DNA from: Vreelandella titanicae BH1 | Lineage (GTDB): Bacteria > Pseudomonadota > Gammaproteobacteria > Pseudomonadales > Halomonadaceae | Assembly: GCF_000336575.1 (NCBI RefSeq) | Contig: NZ_AOPO01000002.1 | Coordinates: forward strand, 496,006 to 560,005 | DNA: 64,000 bases | Direction: 5' to 3' | Part shown: positions 44,397-54,113 of the stretch, piece after piece | Position numbering within the stretch: the stretch's first letter is position 1 | Layout of the letters: each line of letters begins with the position of its first letter | Notes under the pieces: model-generated | Told to the model about the DNA's origin: nothing | What the model saw: the letters and a program-made list of their open reading frames with translations, nothing else | Database searches by the model: none | Made by a program: the position numbers and the translations under genes

Positions 44397-44473
44397 GCGC
44401 CCATAGCTCAACCGGATAGAGCAACGGCCTTCTAAGCCGTAGGTTGCGGGTTCGATTCCTGCTGGGCGTGCCA
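44397..44473 (+). tRNA. tRNA-Arg (TCT anticodon)
   Basis: A 77-base cloverleaf with acceptor GCGCCCA/TGGGCGT, anticodon stem ACGGC/GCCGT and loop CTTCTAA giving anticodon TCT, T-arm GCGGGTTCGATTCCTGC, and encoded CCA. It reads the AGA codon. Confidence 0.96.
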
Positions 44474-44548
44474 CCTAATTCAGTGGTAACAACCTGTCAG
44501 AATCATATCTTCAAGCGCATGCTATTTGTTCTACGTAAGATTGTCTTT

Positions 44549-44624
44549 GGTGGGTGTAGCTCAGGGGTAGAGCCCCGGATTGTGACTCCGGTGGTCGTGG
44601 GTTCAAATCCCATCATCCACCCCA
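44549..44624 (+). tRNA. tRNA-His (GTG anticodon), copy 1
   Basis: A cloverleaf with the extra 5' G (44549) opposite C73, acceptor GTGGGTG/CATCCAC, anticodon stem CCGGA/TCCGG and loop TTGTGAC giving GTG, and encoded CCA. Confidence 0.95.
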
Positions 44625-44657
44625 GTGACAATATTTGCGTTTCCAGTTTTAGGTTGT

Positions 44658-44733
44658 GGTGGGTGTAGCTCAGTGGTAGAGCCCCGGATTGTGACTCCGG
44701 TGGTCGTGGGTTCAAGTCCCATCATCCACCCCA
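44658..44733 (+). tRNA. tRNA-His (GTG anticodon), copy 2
   Basis: Nearly identical to copy 1, differing only in the D-loop (CAGTGG instead of CAGGGG) and one T-loop base (TTCAAG instead of TTCAAA). It has the extra 5' G at 44658 and an encoded CCA. A recent local duplication is likely. Confidence 0.95.
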
Positions 44734-44856
44734 TTACCCCAGCATATATCGCTTCTGCTATTTTTAATTTCCTTTTAGTTTACCCCTTCTTTTAGAGAGT
44801 ATGCCCTTAACTGGGGTTTTTGTGTTTCTGGCTTTTAGACTCCCCCTTTATTGTAG

Positions 44857-47800
44857 CTAGCGCGGCATCACCTTAATGCGGTTACCCGCCATATGGGTGA
44901 GCGGCTCAGGCCTGCCCAGCAAATACCCCTGCGCGTAGTTGATTCCCATGTGGTGCAAAATATCCAGCGTTGCCTGGGTTTCCACAAATTCAGCAATGGT
45001 TTCAATTCCTAACGCCTTGCCGACGGCATGAATCGCCTCAACCATAGCGCGATCAATCGGATCCTGATGCACATTGCGGATAAAATTACCGTCAATTTTC
45101 AAATAATCGACGGGCAACTGCTTCAAATAACTAAAAGAGGAGAGGCCGGTACCAAAGTCATCCAGTGCAAAGCGACAGCCGTACTCTTTAAGGGTGACAA
45201 TTATTTCACTCACGCTTGAGAGTTGGGCAATGGCGGTGCTTTCGGTAATTTCAAAGCAGAGCGTGCCGTGGGGCAGGCCTGCCATGGCGACCTGAGTAAT
45301 AAGGTCGTGACAAAAATCCGCATCGGAAAGCGACGCACCTGAAAGATTGATCCCCCATAAGCTGTGAGGTGGCAGCGTCGCATGGCGGTTTTGATCCCCT
45401 AGCCAGGCTAGGGTGTTACGAATCACCCAGCGGTCAATGCGCTCCATAAAGTGATAACGCTCGGCAGCGGGTAGAAAGCTACCTGGCGCGATGATCTCTC
45501 CATGCTCTTCAAGTCGCAGCAGAATTTCCCGGTAGCCAGGGCCAGTGGCGCAAATGGCTGCAATGGGTTGGGCGAAAAGACGGAAGGTGTCGTTATCCAA
45601 GCCATTTTGCAAGCGTTGTACCCACTGCAGTTCGCCGTGTTTCTCCAGTAATGCATGATCGTCAGGCTGATAGCAGTGGATGCGATTGCGGCCTGCCTCT
45701 TTCGCGGCGTAGCACGCAGCGTCAGAGGCGTGGAGAGCCTGGCTCAACTGCATGGGCTGAGCGGCGTTGAGTTCAACCAAACCAATGCTTACGCCGATAC
45801 CAAAGGTATGGCCCTGCCAAGAAAAACGATACTGCTCAATATCGCAGCGTAACGCTTCCGCAATCGTCAATGCTCGCTCTATACCGCAATCGGGTAGCAA
45901 CAAAGCGAATTCATCGCCACCCAGGCGGGCGGCGATATCGCTGCTGCGCACATGGTCTTTAAATTTTAACGCCAATTGGCGCAGCAGCTCATCTCCAGCG
46001 AGATGGCCGCAGGTGTCATTGACGATTTTGAACTGATCGAGATCCAGGTAACACAGCACATGGTGGCCATCGTCGCGATTAAGTAGCGCAGTCAGTGCTG
46101 ATTCGAAGGCGCGGCGGTTGAGCAGGTCGGTCAGGTTGTCATGGCTGACCTGATAGCTCAGCTGTTCGGTCAACTGGCGAGTGAGGCTAACATCCTGAAA
46201 AACGACCACTGCACCTAAGGTAATGCCGCTGCGCGAACGTATTGGTGAAGCGCTGTGTTGGATGGGGGTATGCGAGTGATCACGACTGACCAGTAGGCAG
46301 TGCTCGGTGGAGTGCACCGGAGTTAGTTGAGTGAGCACTTGCCGGGCCGGGTTGTTTAGCGGTTGGCCACTGGCTTCATCGAGTAGTTGATACACCACGT
46401 AAATGGGTTTATCCATGGCCTCTTCGAGTGTCCATCCGGTCAAGCGCTTAGCTTCCGCATTGATAAACGTTACGTTGCCACTAGCGTCGCAGGTAATAAC
46501 GCCATCACCGATCGATGCCAGGGTAGTACGGGCAAGGTCGCGTTCGCGGTTTAACTGCTCCTGCAGCTGTTTGCGCTCGGTAATATCGCGCACCATCCCT
46601 GAGCGCTCTGACGCGGAACCGCTGGCTCCTTCGCTGACTTGTATTTCCAGGTGGCGCACCTGCATATCTGCGCAGCGGCGTTTAATTTCATGGCGTGCTC
46701 CGGGGCTGAGGGAGCGGGTTGGCAATAGCTGCGAGACAGGTTGGCCAATAATCTGTTTGGCGTCGACCTCGAAGAGTTGCTCCGCTCCAGGGTTAAGGCT
46801 GGTCAGGGTGCCGTCTGCCTGCCAGGTAATCACGCCATCGCGGAGATTGCGAAGCATCACGCGGGTATGTCCAACGGCGCTTTCAAGGGCAGCGGTTACG
46901 CGATTATAGCTCGCCGCTATTTCGCCCACTTCGGTAAACGGGTCGGCGTCAATTCGCTGGCGCATATCACCCTGCTGTTCATGCTGGCGCATATGCTCAA
47001 GCAGTTGGTTCAACTCATTTTTGGCGCCATGCTCGGCGAGATTGAGGCCCATCTTTTCTGCTTCAGGTGAGACGCGTATGGGCAGGAAGCGCCGGGTAAT
47101 GCGGAACAGTAGCCAGGCGCTGCCAAAGCTCCAAACGCCGCACACCACAACACCGATCAACTGAACGCCAAACTGAGCGGATCGCGACAAGCCACTATCC
47201 ATCAGTGTTAAGTCAGCGACCCAGGGCAGTGCTAGCGTACCCCATACGCCCGCGACGAGGTGCGAGGGTATGGCGCTGACTGCATCATCAATATGTTTGC
47301 TTATCAGCCATTCGCTGGTCAGTACCATCAGTACGCCACTAACTGCACCCAGCCCAAATGCCGCCGATAAGGAGATCACATGAGCGCTGGCGGTGACGGC
47401 GACCAAGCCCGCAATGGCGCCATTAATCGCATACATAACGTCGGCGTAGCGCCGAGTGCGTAGCCCCATCAGCATGCCCGAAAGGATGCCGCCGACGGCG
47501 CCCAAAACAGTATTGGCTATTATGCTGGGTATTTGCTCGGTAACGGCCAGGGTGCTACCGCCGTTAAAGCCAAACCAGCCTAAGATCATAAACAGTGCGC
47601 CTAACATGGCGAGGGGTAAGTTGCCTGAAGGGAAGGCAGTAGGTGGTTTACCGTGGCTGAAGCGTCCGCTGCGTGGCCCAATACACAGTACCGCTGCCAG
47701 GGCGACCCAACCGCCTACGCTATGTACGACCGTGGAGCCCGCAAAGTCGACAAACCCTAGCGCCCCTAACCAGCCTTCCGCGCCATCCAAAAGCCCGCCC

Positions 47801-48237
47801 CATGCCCAATGACCAAAAACCGGATAGATAACCAAGGCTATCCAGAGGGCCGTCCAGGTAGAGGCTAAAAAGGGCATACGTTCTGCCACTGCGCCCGACA
47901 CAATGGTAGCGGCGGTGGCGCAGAACATTGCTTGGAAAATAAAAACGGTAATCACCCAGTGGCTGGAGGCTTCTAATTGCCAACCAAACAGCGTTGTGCC
48001 GATTAAGCCGTGGTGAGAGTCGCCAAACATGAGACCAAAACCGACTAACCAAAAAATACTGACGGCAATGGCAAAGTCCGCTACGTTTTTCATAGCGACG
48101 TTGATAGCATTCTTGGTGCGCGTAGTGCCCGCTTCCAGGCAGAGAAAGCCAGCTTGCATCACAAATACCAGAGCAGCGGCCCAGAGCACCCAGAGCATAT
48201 CGAGCAACGAGCTGTCCAAATTTAGCGTGGCAGGCAT
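44857..48237 (-). CDS. Ammonium channel (Amt) fused to PAS, GGDEF and EAL domains
   Basis: An 1126-residue fusion. Residues 1-385 form a full Amt with about 11 membrane segments. The pore twin histidines are His172 (VVHSVGG) and His326 (SHLVAG), and the gating Phe contexts FQAMF and WFGFNGG are present. The Amt tail RVSPEAEKMGLNLAEHGA (389-406) passes into a HAMP-like segment (to about 455). Two PAS-like regions (about 455-555 and 565-690) follow. GGDEF is 773-777 with an inhibitory RxxD at 764-767. EAL residues include E904-I-L, N964, E996, DDFG (1026-1029), K1047 and E1083. Both cyclase and phosphodiesterase sites look intact. The ATG at 48237 has AAGGAAAA upstream. Confidence 0.93.
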   Translation of the reverse strand: MPATLNLDSSLLDMLWVLWAAALVFVMQAGFLCLEAGTTRTKNAINVAMKNVADFAIAVSIFWLVGFGLMFGDSHHGLIGTTLFGWQLEASSHWVITVFIFQAMFCATAATIVSGAVAERMPFLASTWTALWIALVIYPVFGHWAWGGLLDGAEGWLGALGFVDFAGSTVVHSVGGWVALAAVLCIGPRSGRFSHGKPPTAFPSGNLPLAMLGALFMILGWFGFNGGSTLAVTEQIPSIIANTVLGAVGGILSGMLMGLRTRRYADVMYAINGAIAGLVAVTASAHVISLSAAFGLGAVSGVLMVLTSEWLISKHIDDAVSAIPSHLVAGVWGTLALPWVADLTLMDSGLSRSAQFGVQLIGVVVCGVWSFGSAWLLFRITRRFLPIRVSPEAEKMGLNLAEHGAKNELNQLLEHMRQHEQQGDMRQRIDADPFTEVGEIAASYNRVTAALESAVGHTRVMLRNLRDGVITWQADGTLTSLNPGAEQLFEVDAKQIIGQPVSQLLPTRSLSPGARHEIKRRCADMQVRHLEIQVSEGASGSASERSGMVRDITERKQLQEQLNRERDLARTTLASIGDGVITCDASGNVTFINAEAKRLTGWTLEEAMDKPIYVVYQLLDEASGQPLNNPARQVLTQLTPVHSTEHCLLVSRDHSHTPIQHSASPIRSRSGITLGAVVVFQDVSLTRQLTEQLSYQVSHDNLTDLLNRRAFESALTALLNRDDGHHVLCYLDLDQFKIVNDTCGHLAGDELLRQLALKFKDHVRSSDIAARLGGDEFALLLPDCGIERALTIAEALRCDIEQYRFSWQGHTFGIGVSIGLVELNAAQPMQLSQALHASDAACYAAKEAGRNRIHCYQPDDHALLEKHGELQWVQRLQNGLDNDTFRLFAQPIAAICATGPGYREILLRLEEHGEIIAPGSFLPAAERYHFMERIDRWVIRNTLAWLGDQNRHATLPPHSLWGINLSGASLSDADFCHDLITQVAMAGLPHGTLCFEITESTAIAQLSSVSEIIVTLKEYGCRFALDDFGTGLSSFSYLKQLPVDYLKIDGNFIRNVHQDPIDRAMVEAIHAVGKALGIETIAEFVETQATLDILHHMGINYAQGYLLGRPEPLTHMAGNRIKVMPR

Positions 48238-48550
48238 GGTGTTTTCCTTAGTATCTTTTGGTGCAAGTGCGCTTCTTTTTGGTGCTTTGTTTGTTTTAAG
48301 CGGAAGGAGGGGGAACCGTTGCACCGGTGCTAACCGACTGCCATTCAGGTTTCCTAATAGAAACTAAGCAATTGTTATGCCGCTAATAGTGAAGTCATCC
48401 TTTTTAACGCTTATGACAGCATTAATTACTGATTTTTAGAAATAAAATAGCGTTTTCTACTGTGTTAATGCGCATTGATTGGTGATATTTTTCAATTAGT
48501 TATAGGTCTTCAATTGTGGTTCATAAACGCTGAAAAGGGAGTGCATCAAA
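48238..48550. other. 313-base divergent region upstream of the Amt fusion gene
   Basis: No gene is seen. It should hold the promoters of the Amt fusion (minus) and the DadA-like gene (plus). GCACCGGTGC at 48321-48330 is a perfect ten-base palindrome. I searched for a sigma-54 element, common before nitrogen-controlled amt genes, and found none with correct spacing. Confidence 0.55.
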
Positions 48551-49792
48551 ATGGCGCGTCAAACGGTAGTTTTGGGAGCAGGCATGGTCGGTGTCAGCAT
48601 TGCCTGGCATCTGCGCCAGCGTGGGCATGAGGTGACCCTGGTAGATCGCCTTCAGCCTGGCCGCGAAACCTCGTTTGGCAATGCGGGTATCATTCAGCGG
48701 GAAGCGGTAAGGCCTTACCCTTTTCCCCGCGACGTTAAAACGCTCCTCAGCGTTTTACCTAACCGTCGGGTAGATATTCGTTACCGCCCCGCGGGTATGG
48801 TCAACGCCGCCTCCCCGCTATTGCGCTACTGGATGAACTCAGCGCCGAAGACTTACCAGAAAATCGTGCCGGAATACGCCTCACTGATTCAGCTTTCGCT
48901 AAAAACCCACGGCCCGATGATTGAAGCCGCAGGCGCTGAGCACTTGGTGCGCAGGCAGGGATGGCTTGAGCTATATCGCACGCCTGAAAAACTTGCTGCG
49001 CGGATAACCGAGGCCGAAGAAGCACGGCGCCTTTATGGCGTGCAGTTTGAGCAACTGGATAAGGCGGCTCTTGCGCAGAAAGAGCCCTCTTTGAGTGACA
49101 CCATTATCGGCGCAATTCACTGGCTTGATCCCTGGACGGTTGCTGATCCAGGTGGGTTGGTCGCGGCTTACGCCCAAGCGTTTAGTAATGATGGCGGGCG
49201 TATTTTGCAGTCGGATATCAAGTCGGTTCAGCAAATGGGTGATCGCTGGCAGGTCAATACCGCTGCTGAAGCGTTAGAAGTAGATGACGTCGTCGTGGCG
49301 CTAGGGCCCTGGGCGGGAAGCTGGCTAAAAGAATTGGGCTACCACTTTCCTACCTTTGTAAAACGTGGCTACCACATGCACTACGCGCCTCAAGCGCCAG
49401 CCAAGCTAAATTTCTGGGTTATGGATGCCGAGGTGGGCTACCTGCTGGCGCCGATGAACGCAGGGGTTCGCTTGACTACCGGCGCTGAGCTGGATCGCTT
49501 GGATGCGCCTGCTGATGTCAATCAACTGGGCGCCGCCGAGAAAGTGGCACGCAGCGTGTTCCCCTTGGGCGAGCGACGCGATGACGCCCCTTGGAAAGGC
49601 GCGCGCCCCTGTTTGCCCGATATGAAGCCAGTGATTGGGCCTGCGCCAAGGCATCCAGGGTTGTGGCTTGCCTTTGGCCATGGCCATCAGGGGTTCACTC
49701 TGGGGCCCGCCACCGGTCATCTAATGGCGGATATGATGGAGGGGCAGCCCACGGCCATCGATATGGCACCATTTCGTGCTGATAGGTTCTAA
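48551..49792 (+). CDS. DadA-like FAD-dependent D-amino acid dehydrogenase
   Basis: A 413-residue flavoprotein of the DAO family. VLGAGMVGVSIAWHLRQRG is the dinucleotide-binding motif at residues 7-25. GLWLAFGHGHQGFTLGPATG near the C-terminus is typical of D-amino acid dehydrogenases. The family deaminates D-amino acids to 2-oxo acids and ammonium, passing electrons to the quinone pool. It lies divergent from the ammonium sensor fusion, which may be coincidence. Exact substrate unknown. Confidence 0.83.
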   Translation: MARQTVVLGAGMVGVSIAWHLRQRGHEVTLVDRLQPGRETSFGNAGIIQREAVRPYPFPRDVKTLLSVLPNRRVDIRYRPAGMVNAASPLLRYWMNSAPKTYQKIVPEYASLIQLSLKTHGPMIEAAGAEHLVRRQGWLELYRTPEKLAARITEAEEARRLYGVQFEQLDKAALAQKEPSLSDTIIGAIHWLDPWTVADPGGLVAAYAQAFSNDGGRILQSDIKSVQQMGDRWQVNTAAEALEVDDVVVALGPWAGSWLKELGYHFPTFVKRGYHMHYAPQAPAKLNFWVMDAEVGYLLAPMNAGVRLTTGAELDRLDAPADVNQLGAAEKVARSVFPLGERRDDAPWKGARPCLPDMKPVIGPAPRHPGLWLAFGHGHQGFTLGPATGHLMADMMEGQPTAIDMAPFRADRF

Positions 49793-49932
49793 CTAGCGCT
49801 TTATTTATTAATGATCAGGCGAGTTAGGCCGATAGTAATAGACGCTAGCACTAGTAATAGAGACGGTATCTTTGCGCGTGATCTAATGCTTTGCTAGTTT
49901 ATAAGTACATTTGCACACCATGAGGTGGATAT

Positions 49933-50142
49933 ATGGATGTAGGCATCAGCAGTTCAGTCAGTGCATCGCTGTATATGAATCAGGCGCAAACCGCCGAACA
50001 GGCTCAAATGCAGGTTTTCAAAGAAGCTTTGGATACGCAAGCTGATCAAGTAACTGAAATAATGGCCTCTGCCGATACTGGCGCGCAGCCAGATCTAGCT
50101 AAAGAGGGCACCCTAGGTACGCAGGTAAATACCTTCGCCTAG
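49933..50142 (+). CDS. YjfB-like small protein
   Basis: A 69-residue protein resembling the YjfB family (PF14070, putative motility protein), with the typical opening MDVGISSSVSASL and a helical middle (MQVFKEALDTQADQVTEIM). The molecular role is not established. GAGGTGG lies before the ATG. A strong terminator follows, so it is probably a single-gene unit. Confidence 0.75.
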   Translation: MDVGISSSVSASLYMNQAQTAEQAQMQVFKEALDTQADQVTEIMASADTGAQPDLAKEGTLGTQVNTFA

Positions 50143-50193
50143 CCCCCGGCTTTGGTGGTGGTTAACATCGGCCTTGTGCCACTTTGTAAGATT

Positions 50194-50222
50194 AAAACGC
50201 TGACTTGTTCAGCGTTTTTTTT
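50194..50222 (+). terminator. Terminator after the yjfB-like gene
   Basis: AAAACGCTGA (50194-50203) pairs with TCAGCGTTTT (50209-50218) and continues in an eight-base T-run. It is a standard intrinsic terminator upstream of prfC. Confidence 0.92.
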
Positions 50223-50380
50223 GGCCTTTTTCAAGAGCGTCACATTTGACGCCACCCGCGACAACAGCCGCCTCCAAGCGTTACAATTGTCGCAATGGAC
50301 ATGGCTCAACGCGCGGTGGCCAGTTAGCGAAAGCTGCTGAGTGAGTGCTGCGAATGAGACCCTATATTTGAAGAGGCACA

Positions 50381-51970
50381 ATGAAAGAGACTCAATTAGC
50401 CCGTGAAGCCGAGCTTCGCAGGACATTCGCTATTATTTCGCACCCCGACGCCGGTAAAACCACCATTACCGAAAAAATGCTGCTATTTGGGAATGCCATC
50501 CAGTTAGCCGGCTCGGTGAAGAGCAAGCGTAACGATCGCCATGCAACGTCAGACTGGATGAAGATGGAGCAGGAGCGGGGGATCTCGGTAACGACCTCGG
50601 TGATGCAGTTCCCCTACGGCGGCCGCATCGTCAATCTGCTGGATACACCGGGTCACGAAGACTTCTCTGAAGATACCTACCGTACGCTCACGGCGGTTGA
50701 TTCTGCCTTGATGGTGATCGACGGCGCCAAAGGTGTTGAGGATCGCACCATTAAATTGATGGAAGTGTGTCGTCTGCGCACCACGCCGATTCTCACCTTT
50801 ATCAACAAAATGGATCGCGATATCCGCGACCCCATTGAGGTGATGGATGAAGTCGAGACCGTCTTAAACATTCAATGTGCGCCGATGACCTGGCCGATCG
50901 GTATGGGTCGCCACTTCAAAGGTGTTTACCACCTCTATAACGACGTGATTCATCTGTATACCCAGGGGCAGGGTAGCCGCATTCCCGAGGATAAGCGCAT
51001 TGAGGGTTTGGATAATCCCGAAGTGGATGCTGTGCTTGGGGAAGATCAGGCCGAAGAGCTGCGTATGGAAGTAGAACTTGTGCGTGGCGCCTCCCATGAA
51101 TTTGATCTGGAGGCTTATCGCCGGGGTGAGCTTTCGCCGGTCTATTTCGGTACCGCCATGGGTAACTTTGGGGTGCGCGAGATGATGGATGGCTTTGTCG
51201 AGTACGCACCGCCGCCCAAGGCCCACGAAACCGATACTCGGGTAGTTACATCTGATGATGAGCGTTTCACCGGCTTCGTGTTTAAAATCCAGGCCAATAT
51301 GGATCCCAATCACCGCGACCGCATCGCTTTTTTGCGCGTCTGCTCGGGTAAGTACGAAAAGAACATGAAGATGCGCCATGTGCGTATCGGCAAGGACGTT
51401 AAAATTGCCGACGCCTTGACCTTTATGGCCTCCGACCGCTCCCAGGTAGAAGAGGCTTGGCCCGGCGATATTATTGGCCTGCATAATCACGGCACGATTC
51501 AGATCGGCGATACCTTTACCGTGGGCGAAGATATGCGCTTTACCGGCATACCCCACTTTGCCCCCGAGCTATTTAAGCGCGTACGGCTTAAAGATCCACT
51601 TAAGATGAAGGCGCTACAAAAAGGCTTGCAGCAGCTTTCCGAAGAGGGGGCTACCCAGGTCTTTATGCCGATGGACAACAACGATCTGATTCTCGGCGCC
51701 GTAGGTACCCTGCAGTTCGATGTGGTCGCCCACCGTCTCAAGGAGGAGTACAAGGTCGACTGCCTCTATGAAGGTGTCAATGTCCAGACAGCTCGCTGGG
51801 TCTACTGTGAAGATGCCAAAAAGCTGGAAGAGTTCAAGCGCAAGGCCAGCGCCAACCTGGCGATCGATGGCGGTGGTTATCTCACCTACATTGCGCCTAC
51901 CCGGGTGAACCTGCAGATGACTCAGGAGCGTTGGCCGGATATTCGCTTCCAGCCTACCCGCGAGCACTAA
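50381..51970 (+). CDS. prfC: Peptide chain release factor 3
   Basis: A 529-residue translational GTPase that recycles RF1 and RF2 from the ribosome after termination. SHPDAGKTT (G1), [11 protein letters not shown] (G3) and NKMDRD (G4) are intact. E. coli RF3 is also 529 residues. It is followed after 22 bases by a TatD-type gene on the same strand. Confidence 0.97.
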   Translation: MKETQLAREAELRRTFAIISHPDAGKTTITEKMLLFGNAIQLAGSVKSKRNDRHATSDWMKMEQERGISVTTSVMQFPYGGRIVNLLDTPGHEDFSEDTYRTLTAVDSALMVIDGAKGVEDRTIKLMEVCRLRTTPILTFINKMDRDIRDPIEVMDEVETVLNIQCAPMTWPIGMGRHFKGVYHLYNDVIHLYTQGQGSRIPEDKRIEGLDNPEVDAVLGEDQAEELRMEVELVRGASHEFDLEAYRRGELSPVYFGTAMGNFGVREMMDGFVEYAPPPKAHETDTRVVTSDDERFTGFVFKIQANMDPNHRDRIAFLRVCSGKYEKNMKMRHVRIGKDVKIADALTFMASDRSQVEEAWPGDIIGLHNHGTIQIGDTFTVGEDMRFTGIPHFAPELFKRVRLKDPLKMKALQKGLQQLSEEGATQVFMPMDNNDLILGAVGTLQFDVVAHRLKEEYKVDCLYEGVNVQTARWVYCEDAKKLEEFKRKASANLAIDGGGYLTYIAPTRVNLQMTQERWPDIRFQPTREH

Positions 51971-51992
51971 TCCCTATATGTCAGGCGTTCCC

Positions 51993-52760
51993 ATGCTGAT
52001 AGATGCTCATTGCCATCTCGATTTTACCCAGTTCGATGATGATCGGGCTGAGGTGTTCGAGTCCGCTAAGGCAGTGGGTGTCGTGCACTTTGTGGTACCG
52101 GGGACGACCCGTTCGCGCTGGCAGCAGGTGCTGGCGCTCGGCGAGCGGCCGGATACGTCGGTATGCTTGGGCTTGCACCCTTACTTTGTCGATGAGCATC
52201 AAGCGTCGGATATCAACGCGCTTGATCATTTGCTCGCTGAGCACCCTGAGATAGTAGCAGTGGGCGAGTGCGGTATTGATGGTCGCTTTACCGACACGCT
52301 TGAAGCGCAGTGGCACTACTTTGATGTCCAGCTGAAGCTAGCGAAACAGCATTCTCTGCCGGTAGTGGTGCACTGTGTCCACGCCAACGATAAGGTCGCC
52401 AAGCGCCTACGCCAGCTTGCGCTTCCAGAGGCAGGGCTGATTCACGCCTTCTCAGGCTCCATTGAGCAAGCAACCAAGTTTCTCGATCTGGGCTTCAAGC
52501 TGGGGTTGGGCGGCGCAGTCACCTATGAACGCGCCAGGCGGTTACGGCGAACCGTTGAGGGACTGCCTGACGATGCCTTTGTGCTGGAAACCGACAGCCC
52601 CGATATGCCGCTTAGCGGCTACCAGGGCATGCGTAATGAGCCATGTCGAGTGGCTGAGGTATGCAGCGTTGTTGCCGCACTGCGCGGGCAAACAGAGGAG
52701 CAGGTCGCAGCTCAGAGCAGTAATACCGCCGCGACGCTGTTTGGCTTGCCTTCAACCTAG
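51993..52760 (+). CDS. TatD-family metal-dependent hydrolase
   Basis: A 255-residue TatD-like nuclease. Metal-ligand motifs are DAHCHLDF, GECGID, VHCVHAND, HAFSGS and ETDSP. Family members have 3'-exonuclease or D-aminoacyl-tRNA-related activities; which one applies here cannot be told. The ATG at 51993 has AGG seven bases upstream; the ATG at 51978 would add five residues. Confidence 0.88.
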   Translation: MLIDAHCHLDFTQFDDDRAEVFESAKAVGVVHFVVPGTTRSRWQQVLALGERPDTSVCLGLHPYFVDEHQASDINALDHLLAEHPEIVAVGECGIDGRFTDTLEAQWHYFDVQLKLAKQHSLPVVVHCVHANDKVAKRLRQLALPEAGLIHAFSGSIEQATKFLDLGFKLGLGGAVTYERARRLRRTVEGLPDDAFVLETDSPDMPLSGYQGMRNEPCRVAEVCSVVAALRGQTEEQVAAQSSNTAATLFGLPST

Positions 52761-52767
52761 AGTAAGC

Positions 52768-53739
52768 CTAGCCGTTAAGGCTAACTGCCAGCTGTTCAGG
52801 GTCAACGCGTTCAATCGTATAGGGTAACGTGAGAAGTGTCGCTGGCACCCCATCTAAATAAAGTTGCATAGTTTCTTCGGCGACTTTGGTGCTCATGACT
52901 GCCAGTAATTCGACGCCGCCTTGATGATTAAACGCACTGACCACCACTTCACCTACCGCTTTATCGTCACTATTAACCACGCTAGCACCTGCTGCGGGCA
53001 GTGAGTCGGCTTCTAAGCTAATACGCATCAAGCGCTTTTTCACCTGACCTCGGAAGTGTGCTCGGGCGACGACTTCCTGGCCGGTGTAACAGCCTTTTTT
53101 AAAGCTAATGCCGCCCAGCGCTTCCCAGTTCAGCATTTGGGGCAGGAAGTGATCCTGTTGGGTATCGGTTAGCCACGCCAAACCGCTACGAATATCCTCA
53201 AGCTGCCAAGCGTTACGGCCCGCTTGGTCATCCTGAGCCGACGCTAAATCGACCTTGCTGTCGTTTGCGAAACACAATAGCCAGCGCGGTGTCTCACCAG
53301 GGTAGCGGATTGCGCAGGCCTGATCGTTGCTAGTATGGGTGCCTACTTGATCAGCTAGCGTCAGGCCCAGCTGATTCGCAAGCGATTGGGCCTCATCGCT
53401 GGCACCAATGAATACTAGGTCGCGTTGGCTGGTTAGTTCAGCACGGTAAAAAGCGGCGAATTTTTTAAGATGACTCTCTAGGCTATCCAATAGGGTATTA
53501 CTGAGCAGTAGCCGATAATGCTCTTCGCCCAAGCGCATTAGCTGGGCGTTGGCCAGCATGCGGCCCTTAGGCGTGCAGAAACAGGTGAGCGGCGCAAAGT
53601 GCCCGTCGGCCAAGCTGACTTGGGCGCTGGTCTGGCCCTGTAGGAACTTTTCTGCATCCGCCCCCTTCACATCCAGCGCGGCTAAGTGGTTAAGGCGGAC
53701 GCTGCCAAGGGCGGGGGTGCTAGCGGTAACGGTCGCCAT
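52768..53739 (-). CDS. ygfZ: Folate-binding protein YgfZ
   Basis: A 323-residue relative of GcvT that helps maintain or repair certain [4Fe-4S] proteins. KGCYTGQEVVARAHFRG contains the essential cysteine motif. It is convergent with the tatD-type gene, seven bases apart. Many iron-sulphur enzymes in this window (NarH, MoaA, NrdG, HemN, class I fumarase) could be clients, which is inference. Confidence 0.92.
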   Translation of the reverse strand: MATVTASTPALGSVRLNHLAALDVKGADAEKFLQGQTSAQVSLADGHFAPLTCFCTPKGRMLANAQLMRLGEEHYRLLLSNTLLDSLESHLKKFAAFYRAELTSQRDLVFIGASDEAQSLANQLGLTLADQVGTHTSNDQACAIRYPGETPRWLLCFANDSKVDLASAQDDQAGRNAWQLEDIRSGLAWLTDTQQDHFLPQMLNWEALGGISFKKGCYTGQEVVARAHFRGQVKKRLMRISLEADSLPAAGASVVNSDDKAVGEVVVSAFNHQGGVELLAVMSTKVAEETMQLYLDGVPATLLTLPYTIERVDPEQLAVSLNG

Positions 53740-53915
53740 AAAAACTCCTGCAAAAGTGGGAAAGCGTTCGATAGTGATGCATTCAGTACGTAAAAGTAAA
53801 AGTGCCTTGAATGCTATTAGGTGTGGGCAGTCGTCACTGATTGCAAGGCACCATTAGCGTGCTAGACTCTTTCTCTTGTATCAGTTTTGCACAGGGCAAC
53901 AGGTAGGGAAACGCT

Positions 53916-54113
53916 ATGGCACAGCAGTCGTTGACATTCCAGGGTGTTAAATCGGTCGATCAGGTGAACAAAATCACCACTGCACTCATGATGCTTGATG
54001 GCGTTGATAGTGCCGAAGTGGGGCGCCATGGTGCCGATGTGGACGGCCGGGCAAAACGCGAGACGCTGATTAATGCCATTGAAAAACTCAAGCTAGGCGT
54101 AAAGGTATCCTAA
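53916..54113 (+). CDS. Small HMA-fold-like protein without metal cysteines
   Basis: A 65-residue protein with the beta-alpha-beta pattern of heavy-metal-associated domains (LTFQGVKSVDQVNKITTAL, then LDGVDSAEVGRHGADVDG). The CxxC metal-binding motif is missing, so metal transport is unlikely. Its stop overlaps the start of the OsmC-family gene by one base (TAATG). The tight coupling suggests that the two proteins work together. Confidence 0.65.
   Translation: MAQQSLTFQGVKSVDQVNKITTALMMLDGVDSAEVGRHGADVDGRAKRETLINAIEKLKLGVKVS

Noticed and set aside
44734-44856. Terminator after the tRNA cluster
   Set aside because: ACCCCAG near 44736 and CTGGGGTTTTT near 44812 could pair, but about 70 bases separate them and no compact hairpin forms, so I did not list it.
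48238-48400. Sigma-54 promoter for the Amt fusion gene
   Set aside because: GCAC and TGC elements occur around 48318-48330, but the GG-to-GC spacing is too short for a -24/-12 promoter.
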